Shown piece by piece: positions 8,735 through 16,529 of a DNA stretch of 64,000 bases (within the stretch, counting starts at the first letter, position 1; the number at the start of each line of letters is the position of its first letter). The notes beneath the pieces were generated by a model that saw nothing but the letters and a program-made list of their open reading frames with translations, made no database searches and was not told the DNA's origin. Origin of the DNA: Desulfoferula mesophila (GTDB lineage Bacteria > Desulfobacterota > Desulfarculia > Desulfarculales > Desulfarculaceae); contig NZ_AP028679.1 in NCBI RefSeq assembly GCF_037076455.1, forward strand, positions 4,231,501 to 4,295,500, in the 5' to 3' direction. A program made the translations under genes and the position numbers.

Positions 8735-9031
8735 TTAAACCTCGTCCTCTTCCTGGACCTCGATGACCAATGAAACCTGATTGACCCGGTCCGGACAATG
8801 GTATTCGAACTCGGTTTGCCCTTCCCGCCACCAAGGGTAGCACCCCCCATGCTGCAACACGGATATCCTGGGAAACAGGTCGTGGAAAAAATAGCCGCAA
8901 AGGGGACCGGGGTATCTACAACTCAAAGGAAAGGTGTCCCCCACCTCGTGGCCGGCGTTACAGACACCCTTGACCGCCACTACCTTGGCTTTCATCTTTC
9001 TACCTACATCCGGGATCCTTGATTCTTTCAT
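8735..9031 (-). CDS. TIGR04076-family small cysteine-rich protein
   Basis: Small protein (98 aa from ATG at 9031; a shorter form from 8995 and a longer GTG form from 9067 are possible). It matches the TIGR04076 pattern as I remember it: CNAGHEVGDTF, then LCGYFFHDLFPRISVLQHGG, PWW, and a C-terminal CPDRVNQVSLVIEVQE. Conserved Cys and His residues suggest metal or cluster binding. The function of the family is unknown; it is common in anaerobes and often sits beside redox genes. First gene of the flavin cassette, preceded by motif copy B. Confidence 0.75.
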   Translation of the reverse strand: MKESRIPDVGRKMKAKVVAVKGVCNAGHEVGDTFPLSCRYPGPLCGYFFHDLFPRISVLQHGGCYPWWREGQTEFEYHCPDRVNQVSLVIEVQEEDEV

Positions 9032-9093
9032 TGTGGCCGCCCTTTGACCTTTCAAGTACTCAAACACAAGTGAAGGTGCGCTACAGCGCCGAC

Positions 9094-9136
9094 TTTATTG
9101 TTTTAATATTTGAAAATATATTTTGAATAATAAAAT
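9094..9136 (-). promoter_or_regulatory. AT-rich operator/promoter region of the flavin cassette, shared motif copy B
   Basis: Starts TTTATTGTTTTAATATTT and contains the perfect 12-base palindrome AAAATATATTTT, aligning base for base with copy A at 7184-7226 (one block of 11 bases and one of 7 are nearly identical). It lies about 60 bases upstream of the TIGR04076-like start. The remaining upstream sequence to 9255 is AT-rich without a gene. Confidence 0.5.
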
Positions 9137-9338
9137 AGCTTGCTTTAATATTGCAGGTCAATTGAGAATTTGCGAAGCCAGCAAATTTTTTGCATTTTTT
9201 TATTGAGAATATTTTTCGGTATCTGCCCCTTTCCCGCAGGAGGTCAACGCCACAGTGACGTCCTCCCTGCATTTAGGTCCATCTTTGGGTTTAGGATTTG
9301 GCAGAATCTAGGTTGTTTTTACCTGAGAGGATTTTGCC

Positions 9339-9605
9339 ATGAAGAAGTCGAATTTCACCGAGGAGCAGATCGCCTTTGCCCTGCGGCAGGCGGAGCATGG
9401 GACCAAGGTGGTGGAGGTTTGCCGCAAGATGGGGGTAAGCGAGCAGACCTTCTACCGCTGGAAGCAGAAATACGGCGGTATGGGCCCTGGAGAGCTCAGA
9501 CGCCTGAAGCAGCTTGAGGAGGAAAACCGTAAGCTCAAGCGTCTTGTGGCTGATCTGAGCCTGGACAAGGCCATGCTGCAGGATGTCATAGAAAAAAAGC
9601 TTTAG
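9339..9605 (+). CDS. IS3-family transposase OrfA (IS407 type)
   Basis: 88-aa helix-turn-helix protein with an intact frame: FTEEQIAFALRQAEHGTKVV, CRKMGVSEQTFYRWK, then a leucine-zipper-like tail (LRRLKQLEEENRKLKRL). It ends in the slippery run A-AAA-AAG at 9593-9599 just before the stop. A ribosome slipping back one base would continue directly into the orfB frame, the standard IS3-family mechanism for making the OrfAB transposase. The element has lost most of orfB, so this OrfA can only act as a regulator at most. Confidence 0.9.
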   Translation: MKKSNFTEEQIAFALRQAEHGTKVVEVCRKMGVSEQTFYRWKQKYGGMGPGELRRLKQLEEENRKLKRLVADLSLDKAMLQDVIEKKL

Positions 9606-9925
9606 CGCCTGATCAGCGGCGGGGGCTGGTCAGGCATATGCTGGAAGCCTTTCAGGTGAGCGAGCGGCGGGCCTGCAAAGTGGCCAAGGTTTACCGATCG
9701 CTGTTTCGCTATCAGTCCCAGGCCGATGATCAGGCTTTTCTGCGCAAAAGGATCAGGGAGATCGCCGCGACGAGGGTGCGCTACGGCTACAAGCGCATTC
9801 ATGTGCTTTTGAGACGGGAGGGCTGGCTTATCAACGCCAAGCGGGTTTATAGGCTCTACTGCGAAGAGGGCCTTCACCTTCGCAATAAAAGACCTCGGCG
9901 GCACGTCAGCGCCGCTCACCGGCAG
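9599..9925 (+). pseudogene. IS3-family transposase OrfB, N-terminal fragment
   Basis: In the -1 frame after the slippery site, about 108 codons read through [39 protein letters not shown] and LRREGWLINAKRVYRLY, the HTH_21 region that precedes the catalytic core. The coding region is then cut by the left end of the element at 9926. The three DDE catalytic residues are missing, so the product cannot transpose. Confidence 0.85.
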
Positions 9926-10005
9926 TGACCTGCCCCCCGAATCCTGATCCACGAGTTTGAGTTAGGATTTAGGTACAATCGCGGTCTGTAGAGAGGAGGA
10001 CCGCG

Positions 10006-10272
10006 TTGAAGAAGTCCAAGTTCACCGAGGAGCAGATCACCTTTGCCCTTCGGCAGGCCGAAGCGGGCACGCCAGTGATTGAGATCTGCCGCAAGATGGG
10101 GGTGACCGAGCAGAGCTTTTACCGCTGGAAGCGTAAGTACGCAGGCATCGGAGTGGCCGAGCTGCGCCGACTCAAGGAGTTGGAGAAGGAAAACACCAAG
10201 CTCAAACAGTTGGTGGCCGACCTGACCCTGGATAAGCATCTGCTCCAGGAGGTGCTGCGAAAAAAGTTTTGA
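10006..10272 (+). CDS. IS3-family transposase OrfA, copy b
   Basis: 88-aa HTH protein starting at TTG 10006 after GAGGAGGACCGCG. The translation is identical to the OrfA at 52965-53231 and about two thirds identical to the copy at 9339. It ends over the slippery heptamer A-AAA-AAG (10260-10266), again placed for -1 frameshifting into orfB. Confidence 0.9.
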   Translation: MKKSKFTEEQITFALRQAEAGTPVIEICRKMGVTEQSFYRWKRKYAGIGVAELRRLKELEKENTKLKQLVADLTLDKHLLQEVLRKKF

Positions 10273-10425
10273 AACCGGCGCAGAAGCGATTGGTGGTGGA
10301 TTTTCTGACCACAGGGCTTCAGGTGAGCGAGCGCCGGGCTTGCCAATTGATCCGGATCGCCCGATCCACCCAGCGATACCAAAGCCAGGCCAGGGATGAC
10401 ACCGCCCTGCGCATTAGGCTTAAAG
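10266..10425 (+). pseudogene. IS3-family transposase OrfB, copy b, N-terminal fragment
   Basis: Reads [39 protein letters not shown] and ends in the arginine-rich stretch before the catalytic core, where the IS21-type end replaces it. Only about 53 of the 286 codons present in the intact copy at 52108-52968 remain. Confidence 0.88.
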
Positions 10426-10611
10426 TGTAAATGGCGGTCCAAAAGCGAGACGATTTTAGTGGCGGTTGAAAACCGTGACACATTGATTCAGTTTTCTTCA
10501 GGTGTTTTGGTGCGATGGTGTAAACGGCGGTCCAAAAGCGAGACGATTTTAGTGGCGGTTGAAAACCGTGACACACCGATTCAGTTTTCTTCAGGTGTTT
10601 TGGTGCGATGG
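10426..10611 (+). repeat. Tandem duplication of the IS21-type terminal segment (2 x 93 bp)
   Basis: Units 10426-10518 and 10519-10611 are almost identical. They differ at TGTAAATGG versus TGTAAACGG and at ACACATTGATT versus ACACACCGATT. The complete copy (58672-58764) has a single unit of the first kind. The internal sequence GGCGGTTGAAAACCGTGACAC contains a short inverted repeat, GGTT-GAA-AACC. Confidence 0.85.
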
Positions 10612-10974
10612 AGGCCATGGTGGCTTCCAGGCCAGGACTCTCTGGAGGAGCGGAAGGGGTGTACACGGACATGGATCAATGGGCCCGGATCAGACTTGAG
10701 TTGCGCGATGGCCAGGCGAGCAAGCGCGAGTTAATGCGTAGAGAGGGCATCCATTGGGATACCCTGCAAAAGATTCAGGATTATTCTGAGCCTCCCGGTT
10801 ACCGACTGAGTGTCCCCCGAGCCAAGCCCAAGCTTGGCCCCTACCTTGAGCTGATCGCCCGGATCATAAAAGAGGACAAAAAGGTTCCCAAGAAGCAAAG
10901 GCACACGGCCACGCGCATATATCACCGCATCAAGGAGGCGGGTTATCAGGGCAAGTACACCCAGGTAAAGGAGG
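10426..10974 (+). mobile_element. IS21-family element (type A), left end only
   Basis: Terminal sequence TGTAAATGGCGGTCC and the start of istA match the complete inverted copy at 56239-58764. The copy is cut at 10974 by a different IS21-type element. Its left end is unusual in carrying the 93-base terminal segment twice. Confidence 0.88.
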
Positions 10975-10979
10975 TGTGA
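10671..10979 (+). pseudogene. istA: IS21-family IstA transposase, N-terminal fragment (type A)
   Basis: From ATG at 10671, MDQWARIRLELRDGQ continues into the HTH region SKRELMRREGIHWDTLQKI, then KKVPKKQRHTATRIYHRIKE, and ends at 10974, where the IS21 type B left end supplies the stop. About 100 of roughly 510 codons remain and no catalytic residues are left. It preserves the original N-terminal reading frame that is broken in the copy at 57114-58583. Confidence 0.85.
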
Positions 10980-11088
10980 ATCGGCATGCAAAAATGACCC
11001 AGTTTTGTTAGTAATCGGCGTCCAAAATTGACCCACCCTCAGCCAGGGGTCACCCTTCGTTGTTTGGCGAAGGGAGGTACCCGAGGAG

Positions 11089-12597
11089 ATGCTGACGGTG
11101 GAAACAATCGGCAAGATCAGGCTGAAGCACAGGCAGGGTAAGTCCATCCGGTCCATATCCCGGGAGCTGCGGCTCTCTCGTAATACGGTCCGCAAGGTAC
11201 TGCGCGGAGACGAGACCGAGTTTAGCTACCAGCGCGGTCACCAGCCCTACCCCAAGCTGGGGGAATACATTAAAGATTTGGAAGGCTTTCTGGCGGAGGA
11301 CCAGAAGCTTCCCCAGAAGCGGCGGCGCTCGGCCCAGGTGCTTTTTGAGGATCTGGTGGTGCTGGGCTACGAGGGTGGCTACGACAGCGTGCGGCGCTAC
11401 GTGGGCCGGTGGCGGGATGAGCACAAGAGGCTGGCCGCGCCGGTTTTCATACCACTGAGCTTTGGGCCGGGACAGGCGTTTCAGTTTGATTGGAGCGAGG
11501 ACCAGGCCGAGTTGGATGGAGTGACGGTAAAGGTCAATTTGGCCCAGATCCGGCTTTGCCACAGCCGTCTGTTTCTGGTCCAGGCCTATCCCCGCCAAAG
11601 CCAGGAGATGCTCTTTGACGCCCACCGGCGGGGCTTCGCCTTTTTCGGCGGGGTCTGCTCCCAGGGCATCTACGACAATCCCAAGACCATGGTGAGCAAA
11701 ATCAAGCGGGGCAAAAAACGAGTGTTTCATCCTCGCTTCATCCAGCTTTGCTCTCACTATCTCTATGAGCCGGTGTTTTGCACCCCCGGCGCGGCCTGGG
11801 AGAAAGGTCAGGTGGAAAACCAGGTGGGTCTGGTGCGCCGCCGCTTTTTCACTCCCCGGCCCAAGGCCAAGGATCTTGCCGAGCTTAACCGCTGGCTACG
11901 GGACCAATGTGTGGCCTGGGCCATGGGCCGCAGGCACCCCAGCATTCCCGGCAAGACGGTTTGGGAGGTTTTTGAGCAGGAGCGGGAGCACCTGATCAAG
12001 GTGGGGCGTCCCTTTGACGGCTACTCAGAGGAAAACACCAGGGTGTCCAGCTACGGCCTGGTGAGCTTTGACCGCAATCGCTACAGCGTGGAGTGCACCC
12101 AGGTGGGCAAGACGGTGCAGATCAAAGCCTATGCCGATCACGTCGTCATAGTGAGCCAGGGCCAGGTGGTGGGCCGTCACCAGCGGAACTTTGGCCGGGA
12201 CAAGATGATCTTCGATCCCTGGCACTATCTGACGGTGCTGGAGAGAAAGCCGGGCGCCCTGCGCAATGGTGCCCCCTTTATGGACTGGGAGCTGCCCCGC
12301 CCCCTGGAAAGGGTGAAATCTTATCTGAAAAGGTTTTCCGATTGGGACCGTCAGTTTGTGTCCATTCTGGCCGCGGTGCCCAGTCATGGCCTGGAAGCGG
12401 TGGCCGCAGCCTGCCGGGAGGCCTTGGTCCAGAAGGCAGTGAGCCAGGAGATCATCCTAAACATCCTGCATCGGTCCCAGGACCAGGATGACCATCCCCG
12501 CCTGGAGCTTCCCGGCCATCTGATCCTCAAGCACGAGCCGGTGGCCGATTGTGGCCGGTACGACCTCCTGCGCCTGGAGGCCCGCCATGACGCGTGA
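11089..12597 (+). CDS. istA: IS21-family transposase IstA (type B)
   Basis: 502-aa DDE transposase. Residues 7-40 hold the HTH ([31 protein letters not shown]). The catalytic core shows D in [15 protein letters not shown] in IYDNPKTMV and E in [13 protein letters not shown]-terminal beta-barrel domain follows. The stop overlaps the istB start by 11 bases, the usual coupled arrangement. Full length and intact, so potentially active. Confidence 0.95.
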   Translation: MLTVETIGKIRLKHRQGKSIRSISRELRLSRNTVRKVLRGDETEFSYQRGHQPYPKLGEYIKDLEGFLAEDQKLPQKRRRSAQVLFEDLVVLGYEGGYDSVRRYVGRWRDEHKRLAAPVFIPLSFGPGQAFQFDWSEDQAELDGVTVKVNLAQIRLCHSRLFLVQAYPRQSQEMLFDAHRRGFAFFGGVCSQGIYDNPKTMVSKIKRGKKRVFHPRFIQLCSHYLYEPVFCTPGAAWEKGQVENQVGLVRRRFFTPRPKAKDLAELNRWLRDQCVAWAMGRRHPSIPGKTVWEVFEQEREHLIKVGRPFDGYSEENTRVSSYGLVSFDRNRYSVECTQVGKTVQIKAYADHVVIVSQGQVVGRHQRNFGRDKMIFDPWHYLTVLERKPGALRNGAPFMDWELPRPLERVKSYLKRFSDWDRQFVSILAAVPSHGLEAVAAACREALVQKAVSQEIILNILHRSQDQDDHPRLELPGHLILKHEPVADCGRYDLLRLEARHDA

Positions 12598-13315
12598 GGA
12601 TGTGATGCAGGCCATGAAGCGGCTGAGACTCAATGGCATGCAGTCCATCTATCCCGAGCTGCTGCCCGAGGGGATCAAGAACCGCTGGGGACCGGAGAGG
12701 ATTTTGCTGGAGCTTTTGCAGGCCGAGGAGGCCGAAAGGCGCCTGCGCTCCATCCGCTACCGTCTCTCCCAAGCCAAATTTCCCATGGGCAAGGACCTGG
12801 ACAGCTTCGATTTTAAAGACTCACCGGTGAATGAAGAGCACATCCGCCACCTTTACCAGGGCAGTTTCGTGAGCGACCGCCGTAATCTGATCTTCATCGG
12901 AGGCACCGGTAGCGGCAAGACCCACTTGGCCATCGCCATCGCCCGCCAGGCGGTCAAGGAGTGCTGCAAGGGGCGTTTCTATAACCTGGTGGACCTGGCC
13001 AATGACCTGGAGAGGGAAAAGCTGGAAGGCCAGGGCGGGAGGCTGGCCGACAAGCTGGCCCGCATGGACCTGGTGGTGCTGGACGAACTGGGCTATCTGC
13101 CCTTTTCCAAGAACGGCGGCCAGCTCATCTTCCACTTGGTGTCCAAGCTCTACGAGCGGACCTCCATCATCATCACCACCAATCTGGCCTTTGGGGAATG
13201 GACCCAGGTCTTCCACAGCGCCAAGATGACCACCGCCCTCTTGGATCGCCTGACCCATCACTGCGACATCATCGAAACCGGAAACGAAAGCTGGAGGCTC
13301 AAGAGCAGGTCCTGA
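12587..13315 (+). CDS. istB: IS21-family helper ATPase IstB (type B)
   Basis: 242-aa AAA+ ATPase that directs IstA to target DNA. ATG at 12587 is chosen for the overlap with istA and the family N-terminus [18 protein letters not shown]. Walker A is [15 protein letters not shown], Walker B is [14 protein letters not shown], and sensor and arginine residues follow ([23 protein letters not shown]). Intact. Confidence 0.95.
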   Translation: MTREDVMQAMKRLRLNGMQSIYPELLPEGIKNRWGPERILLELLQAEEAERRLRSIRYRLSQAKFPMGKDLDSFDFKDSPVNEEHIRHLYQGSFVSDRRNLIFIGGTGSGKTHLAIAIARQAVKECCKGRFYNLVDLANDLEREKLEGQGGRLADKLARMDLVVLDELGYLPFSKNGGQLIFHLVSKLYERTSIIITTNLAFGEWTQVFHSAKMTTALLDRLTHHCDIIETGNESWRLKSRS

Positions 13316-13422
13316 CCAGGGACCACAAACACAAAAGCCCCCAACGGGGGCCAAACTACCACGCAGAGAGGTGGGTCAATTTTCAACGCCTACCCCGGGT
13401 CAGTTTTCAATGCCGATTGACA

Positions 13423-13793
13423 TCAGCCAACCCCAACCCCGCTCACGGGCGAATTTTCGGGACTGAAGGTTCTTTTTTTGGTGGGCCGGTGTTACTCCCA
13501 TTGGGACAAGAGATCGTCGATTCTGGAGGCAAAAGTGGCCCGTGAGTCCGCCATACGAAGGATGAATATGCGGAGGTCGAACTGCTTATCTTGTCTCCAA
13601 CTCCTTCAGACGCTTTGCGAGGGCCTTAAGCAGGTCTTCATTCTTGCTCTTGCCCTGGGTCCACCTGGTTTCTTCAAAGCGCTCGGCCAGATTCCCGTGG
13701 CTACTGAAACAGACCTTTTGGGCACAAGAACTCAATGCGGAGAACTGAAGAGTAATCTCTTACCCCGTAACCACAACGTGAAGCAGAAGCCAG
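13423..13793. other. Intergenic stretch between IS21 type B and the integrase module
   Basis: No confident gene. On the minus strand, codons from 13735 (TTG) to the stop at 13586 read ...HGNLAERFEETRWTQGK then SKNEDLLKALAKRLKELETR, a plausible small charged helical protein tail of about 49 codons. There is no good start, so it may be the 3' remnant of a lost gene. The rest shows nothing recognisable. Confidence 0.4.
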
Positions 13794-14237
13794 ATGGCCA
13801 GCAACCCTGAAAAACAACCCCATGCGGTGCAGGGTCTCGGTCCCAAGTGGACGGCAGAGGCTGTTGCTGAACTATTCGAGGTTGAAGTCAGTACGGTCAG
13901 GCGCTACCCTTCCGACTATGGCGGGGTGCGCATTCGAAACCGCTGGCTGTTCTTTGACAACCTTATAGAGCAAGCAGTGAGGAATGCGTATGCCCAGCAA
14001 ACGAGTACGCAAAGGCAAGACCCATTGGGTCGGCCAGGTGAGCAGGAGAAATTTTCGCAGGGAGAAACTCTTCAAGACCAAAACGGAAGCGACACAGTGG
14101 GAAAGCGAGGTGAAGACACTCATGCGGGGATGCATCCCAGAGGAGGACATCAAGCGCCTGCTGGACGAGGGGTTATCGCCCAAGGCCGTATCAGATGTAT
14201 GGGAGCGGGAGCAGACCCCCACGGTCTCCTTACATGA
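13794..14237 (+). CDS. Excisionase-like small HTH protein; C-terminal half overlaps the integrase gene
   Basis: The first 65 residues look like a genuine MerR/excisionase-type winged helix: GPKWTAEAVAELFEVEVSTV, RRYPSDYGGVRI, RNRWLFFDNLIEQAVRN. This kind of protein commonly precedes a tyrosine integrase. From residue 64 the frame runs 254 bases inside the integrase gene and becomes glycine- and glutamine-rich without pattern, so the real protein may originally have ended near 14000 and lost its stop by a small indel. It probably binds DNA near att to control excision. Confidence is good for the N-terminal half and low for the tail. Confidence 0.55.
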   Translation: MASNPEKQPHAVQGLGPKWTAEAVAELFEVEVSTVRRYPSDYGGVRIRNRWLFFDNLIEQAVRNAYAQQTSTQRQDPLGRPGEQEKFSQGETLQDQNGSDTVGKRGEDTHAGMHPRGGHQAPAGRGVIAQGRIRCMGAGADPHGLLT

Positions 14238-15093
14238 GTGGGCGACGGCCTATCTGGACCATGTCCGCGAAAACGTTTCTGCGAAAACCTATAAAGACAA
14301 ACTGAGAATCCTTAGGCGGTTCCTAAACTGGCACGGCAAACCTGGTCAACCTGTTCAGGGCCTTAGCACCGCAACGGCCCACAGATTCCTTATGAGTTAC
14401 GCCCGTTCTAAATCCCACAATACGGCCAACGTCTACAGGACGCATCTAGGCGCTGCCTGGAACTGGGCAATGAAGTACCAAATGTGCCCAGCCCCAAACC
14501 CCTTCCAGGTAGTCGATAAGTTCTCCCACGATAAGTCGCACCACTACATGCCACCTATGGAGGACTTTCTGAAAGTGGTCGACCTGTCCGAGGGACAGGA
14601 CAAAGCTCTCCTTTGGACCTACTACTACACTGGAGCCAGGAGGAAGGAACTATTCAACCTGATATGGGAGGACATCGACCTTGAAAGAGGTCGGCTGAGG
14701 CTATACACCAGGAAGAGACGTGGAGGCCTGAAAGAGGCAGACTGGGTTGGTATGACCGAAGCCCTGATCGGTGTCCTCAGGGAACAGCATGAAAGGACAG
14801 GACGCATCGAATGGGTTTTCCTAAATCGCTACGGCAAGCCCTTCAGGTCTCTTTCGAAGTTCCTGGGCAGGCTATGCGAAGAGGCGGGAGTCAAACCTTT
14901 TGGCTTCCATGGGATCAGAGCTTTGACCGCCACCTCTTTGGCCCGAGAGAACACACCCATGGTGGTGATCCAGCAGCACTTGAGGCACCGAAGCCTTCAG
15001 GTCACCGAGGACTACATCAGAGGCGTGCCCACCACCAAACCTTACCTTGAGGTCTTGGACGGAGGCCTTAGCAAAAGGACCAAGGCGGCATGA
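13984..15093 (+). CDS. int: Tyrosine-type site-specific integrase
   Basis: 369-aa phage-type integrase. The N-terminal part is an arm-binding domain (MRMPSKRVRKGKTHWVGQVS), followed by a SAM-like core-binding domain at about residues 80-165. The catalytic domain has R219 (YYTGARRKEL), H309 and R312 (GFHGIRAL), H335 (HLRHRSLQ) and nucleophile Y344 (TEDYI), all present, so it is probably functional. It overlaps the excisionase-like gene and ends 95 bases before a tRNA-Thr 3' fragment, the likely attachment core. The rest of the element that brought it in is gone. Confidence 0.93.
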   Translation: MRMPSKRVRKGKTHWVGQVSRRNFRREKLFKTKTEATQWESEVKTLMRGCIPEEDIKRLLDEGLSPKAVSDVWEREQTPTVSLHEWATAYLDHVRENVSAKTYKDKLRILRRFLNWHGKPGQPVQGLSTATAHRFLMSYARSKSHNTANVYRTHLGAAWNWAMKYQMCPAPNPFQVVDKFSHDKSHHYMPPMEDFLKVVDLSEGQDKALLWTYYYTGARRKELFNLIWEDIDLERGRLRLYTRKRRGGLKEADWVGMTEALIGVLREQHERTGRIEWVFLNRYGKPFRSLSKFLGRLCEEAGVKPFGFHGIRALTATSLARENTPMVVIQQHLRHRSLQVTEDYIRGVPTTKPYLEVLDGGLSKRTKAA

Positions 15094-15141
15094 CAGGTCC
15101 TTACATCTCTTTACGTCTAATTTACGTCCAAGCACCTTTTC

Positions 15142-15178
15142 AAAGAAAAAGCGGCCACGGCCATAAGCCGTAACCGCT
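15142..15178 (-). terminator. Intrinsic terminator-like hairpin downstream of the tRNA fragment
   Basis: Read on the minus strand, AAGCGGTTACGGC-TTATG-GCCGTGGCCGCTT followed by a T-rich tract forms a stem of about 12 pairs with two mismatches. It sits ten bases after the CCA end of the tRNA-Thr fragment, where a tRNA gene's own terminator would be. Confidence 0.6.
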
Positions 15179-15187
15179 TGATATTAC

Positions 15188-15232
15188 TGGAGCCGGCGGT
15201 AGGAATTGAACCAACGACCTGCTGATTACGAA
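15188..15232 (-). other. tRNA-Thr(CGT) 3' half, probable att core
   Basis: The minus strand reads TTCGTAA (anticodon loop, anticodon CGT), TCAGC (3' anticodon stem), AGGTC (variable loop), GTTGG-TTCAATT-CCTAC (T arm, one T-T mismatch) and CGCCGGCTCCA (acceptor 3' strand with encoded CCA). The sequence before the loop (CTCAA) cannot pair with TCAGC, and no D arm or 5' acceptor strand follows. This is therefore the 3' half only, the usual identity segment for a tyrosine integrase. From here to 15484 I see no gene; CTCACACAGACTCTCACAC at about 15353-15371 is a short direct repeat that could be an arm site. Confidence 0.75.
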
Positions 15233-15484
15233 TTGAGAACCCTCGAGTTTCCTAACCCTCTTAAATCAGTACAACTATCTGTAATTAAATGATTATTGTT
15301 TTCCAGGCTTTTTCCAGTTTTAGTCAATTTTGGCAGATTTTGGATGGTTTTTCTCACACAGACTCTCACACGGCAGGCGTTAAGAATAAAGTGAATGGTT
15401 CACCTTGTGAGGCTAATCCGAGGAGAATTTACCCAACGCCGGAACAGTCCTGCGCCCAGACCAAAAATACTAAACCATAATTAT

Positions 15485-16486
15485 CTAGCCTTTGATCAGG
15501 ATGTCTAAGTAGTCAAGCAGGTTGCTTCTGTCCAGATATTGCTGGTGCACCGCGCCTGCTAGTCCCCTCAATTCCTCCTTGAAGTTCTGGATGATCACCT
15601 GGTTGTCGGTGGTGAAGCCGGTGAGTTTGCCGGTGCGCGTGCCTTGAAAACGGTGCGGAGCCAAGCGGGTGATGAGCAGTTTATCGCTTTCGCCGGTGGC
15701 CGGGTCCGGAGTCTTGAGCACGAAGCTGAAGGTCGGGCAACTGTTGGTCAGCAGGAACTTCCATTTGGGAAAACGGTCCAAGCAGGACAATACATTCTGC
15801 ACGTGCTGGACCCGCCACGCCTTTTCGACCGGATCCTCACAGAGCCGCAAATAATCCTCCAAGCACTTCTTGCATATGTACTGCTCCACCTGGTGCTGTT
15901 CCAGGTTGTTCTCCATCACCTTGAGGCGCTCTCGACCAATAGCCTCCACCAATTCGCCATAAATGAGGTGGGTTTTGGCCAACAGGCGCTCGGAGTGGAG
16001 CCGATGCCCGGGGGCGCGGAGGCAAACCGTGGGCTCGGAGCTGACCACCACGTGGTGGCCGGGGAGACGTTCGGCGGCCAGCATCATAAGGTCCAGAGAA
16101 TAGCGATCGCGCACCGGCAATAGGGCCGAAGTGATGGTGCCCTTTTCAGCGGTGGCCAAAAAGATGGGGATGTCTTGTAGTGCCAGGGGCGCCCGGTCGA
16201 AGATGTTGAGCATTTTGTCGGTTTCGCCCAGGTCGAGGTTCAAAGCCACCGCCAGGGCGATAAGTTTTTCCCGGGCCACGTTGGCGATGATGCCCTGCTC
16301 CAGGTCGCGGATATAGGTATTGGAAAGGCCCGAAATCACCGCAACCTGGTTGCGAGGCATGGGGCTTTTGGCCAGCAACTTTTGAATAAACTCTGCGCTG
16401 GCCTGTCTGCGATCGTACAAAGTATATCGGCTCCCCTGAGGGTGGAAGGTTGCTACCTCCTTAATATGCCGAGTCCTTTTTGTCAA
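15485..16486 (-). CDS. XRE-type HTH transcriptional regulator with C-terminal sensor region
   Basis: Up to 333 aa. The HTH lies at residues 44-75: NQVAVISGLSNTYIRDLEQG with ARAxKL-like continuation AREKLIALAVALNLD. The long C-terminal part (residues 100-330) has MmyB-like length and contains two cysteine pairs (ICKKCLEDYLRLC), which may bind a metal. The start is unsure: the longest frame opens with TTG at 16486, which also reads as a -35 box (TTGACA), while TTG at 16420 follows AGGGGAG. It is transcribed away from the enoyl-CoA hydratase operon, and a perfect palindrome at 16530 lies between them, suggesting that it controls both itself and that operon. Confidence 0.75.
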   Translation of the reverse strand: MTKRTRHIKEVATFHPQGSRYTLYDRRQASAEFIQKLLAKSPMPRNQVAVISGLSNTYIRDLEQGIIANVAREKLIALAVALNLDLGETDKMLNIFDRAPLALQDIPIFLATAEKGTITSALLPVRDRYSLDLMMLAAERLPGHHVVVSSEPTVCLRAPGHRLHSERLLAKTHLIYGELVEAIGRERLKVMENNLEQHQVEQYICKKCLEDYLRLCEDPVEKAWRVQHVQNVLSCLDRFPKWKFLLTNSCPTFSFVLKTPDPATGESDKLLITRLAPHRFQGTRTGKLTGFTTDNQVIIQNFKEELRGLAGAVHQQYLDRSNLLDYLDILIKG

Positions 16487-16529
16487 TGGGCGTGCTCTTG
16501 CCCACTCGCATCCTTAATATAACACACAG

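Larger units (their letters stand above)
9256..9925 (+). mobile_element. IS3-family (IS407-type) element, copy a, 3' part lost
   Basis: The left end, TGACGTCCTCCCTGCATT, aligns with the end of the second IS407-type element at 9926 and is followed by the same leader spacing to orfA. The remnant carries an intact orfA and the first third of orfB, and stops exactly where the next element begins (TGACCTGCCCCC at 9926). The rest of orfB and the right end are absent from this window. Confidence 0.8.
9926..10425 (+). mobile_element. IS3-family (IS407-type) element, copy b, truncated
   Basis: Begins with TGACCTGCCCCCCGAATCC and is essentially identical for 500 bases to the complete inverted copy at 52023-53311. 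It stops after ...GCATTAGGCTTAAAG at 10425, where the end of an IS21-type element (TGTAAATGGCGG) takes over. About 790 bases of the 3' part are missing. Confidence 0.92.
10975..13422 (+). mobile_element. IS21-family element (type B), apparently complete
   Basis: 2,448 bases bounded by TGTGAATCGGCATGC at the left and the inverted TGTCAATCGGCATTG at the right. Each end has a second internal block ending AAAATTGACCCACC, the multiple-repeat ends typical of IS21. Both istA and istB are intact. No direct target repeat is seen: the left flank is AAGGAGG inside another istA and the right flank is TCAGCC in unrelated sequence. The right side has therefore been rearranged or deleted after insertion. 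Confidence 0.92.

Noticed and set aside
15188-15232. A complete tRNA gene
   Set aside because: Only the anticodon loop, T arm and acceptor 3' strand are present; no D arm or 5' acceptor strand can be found on either side.
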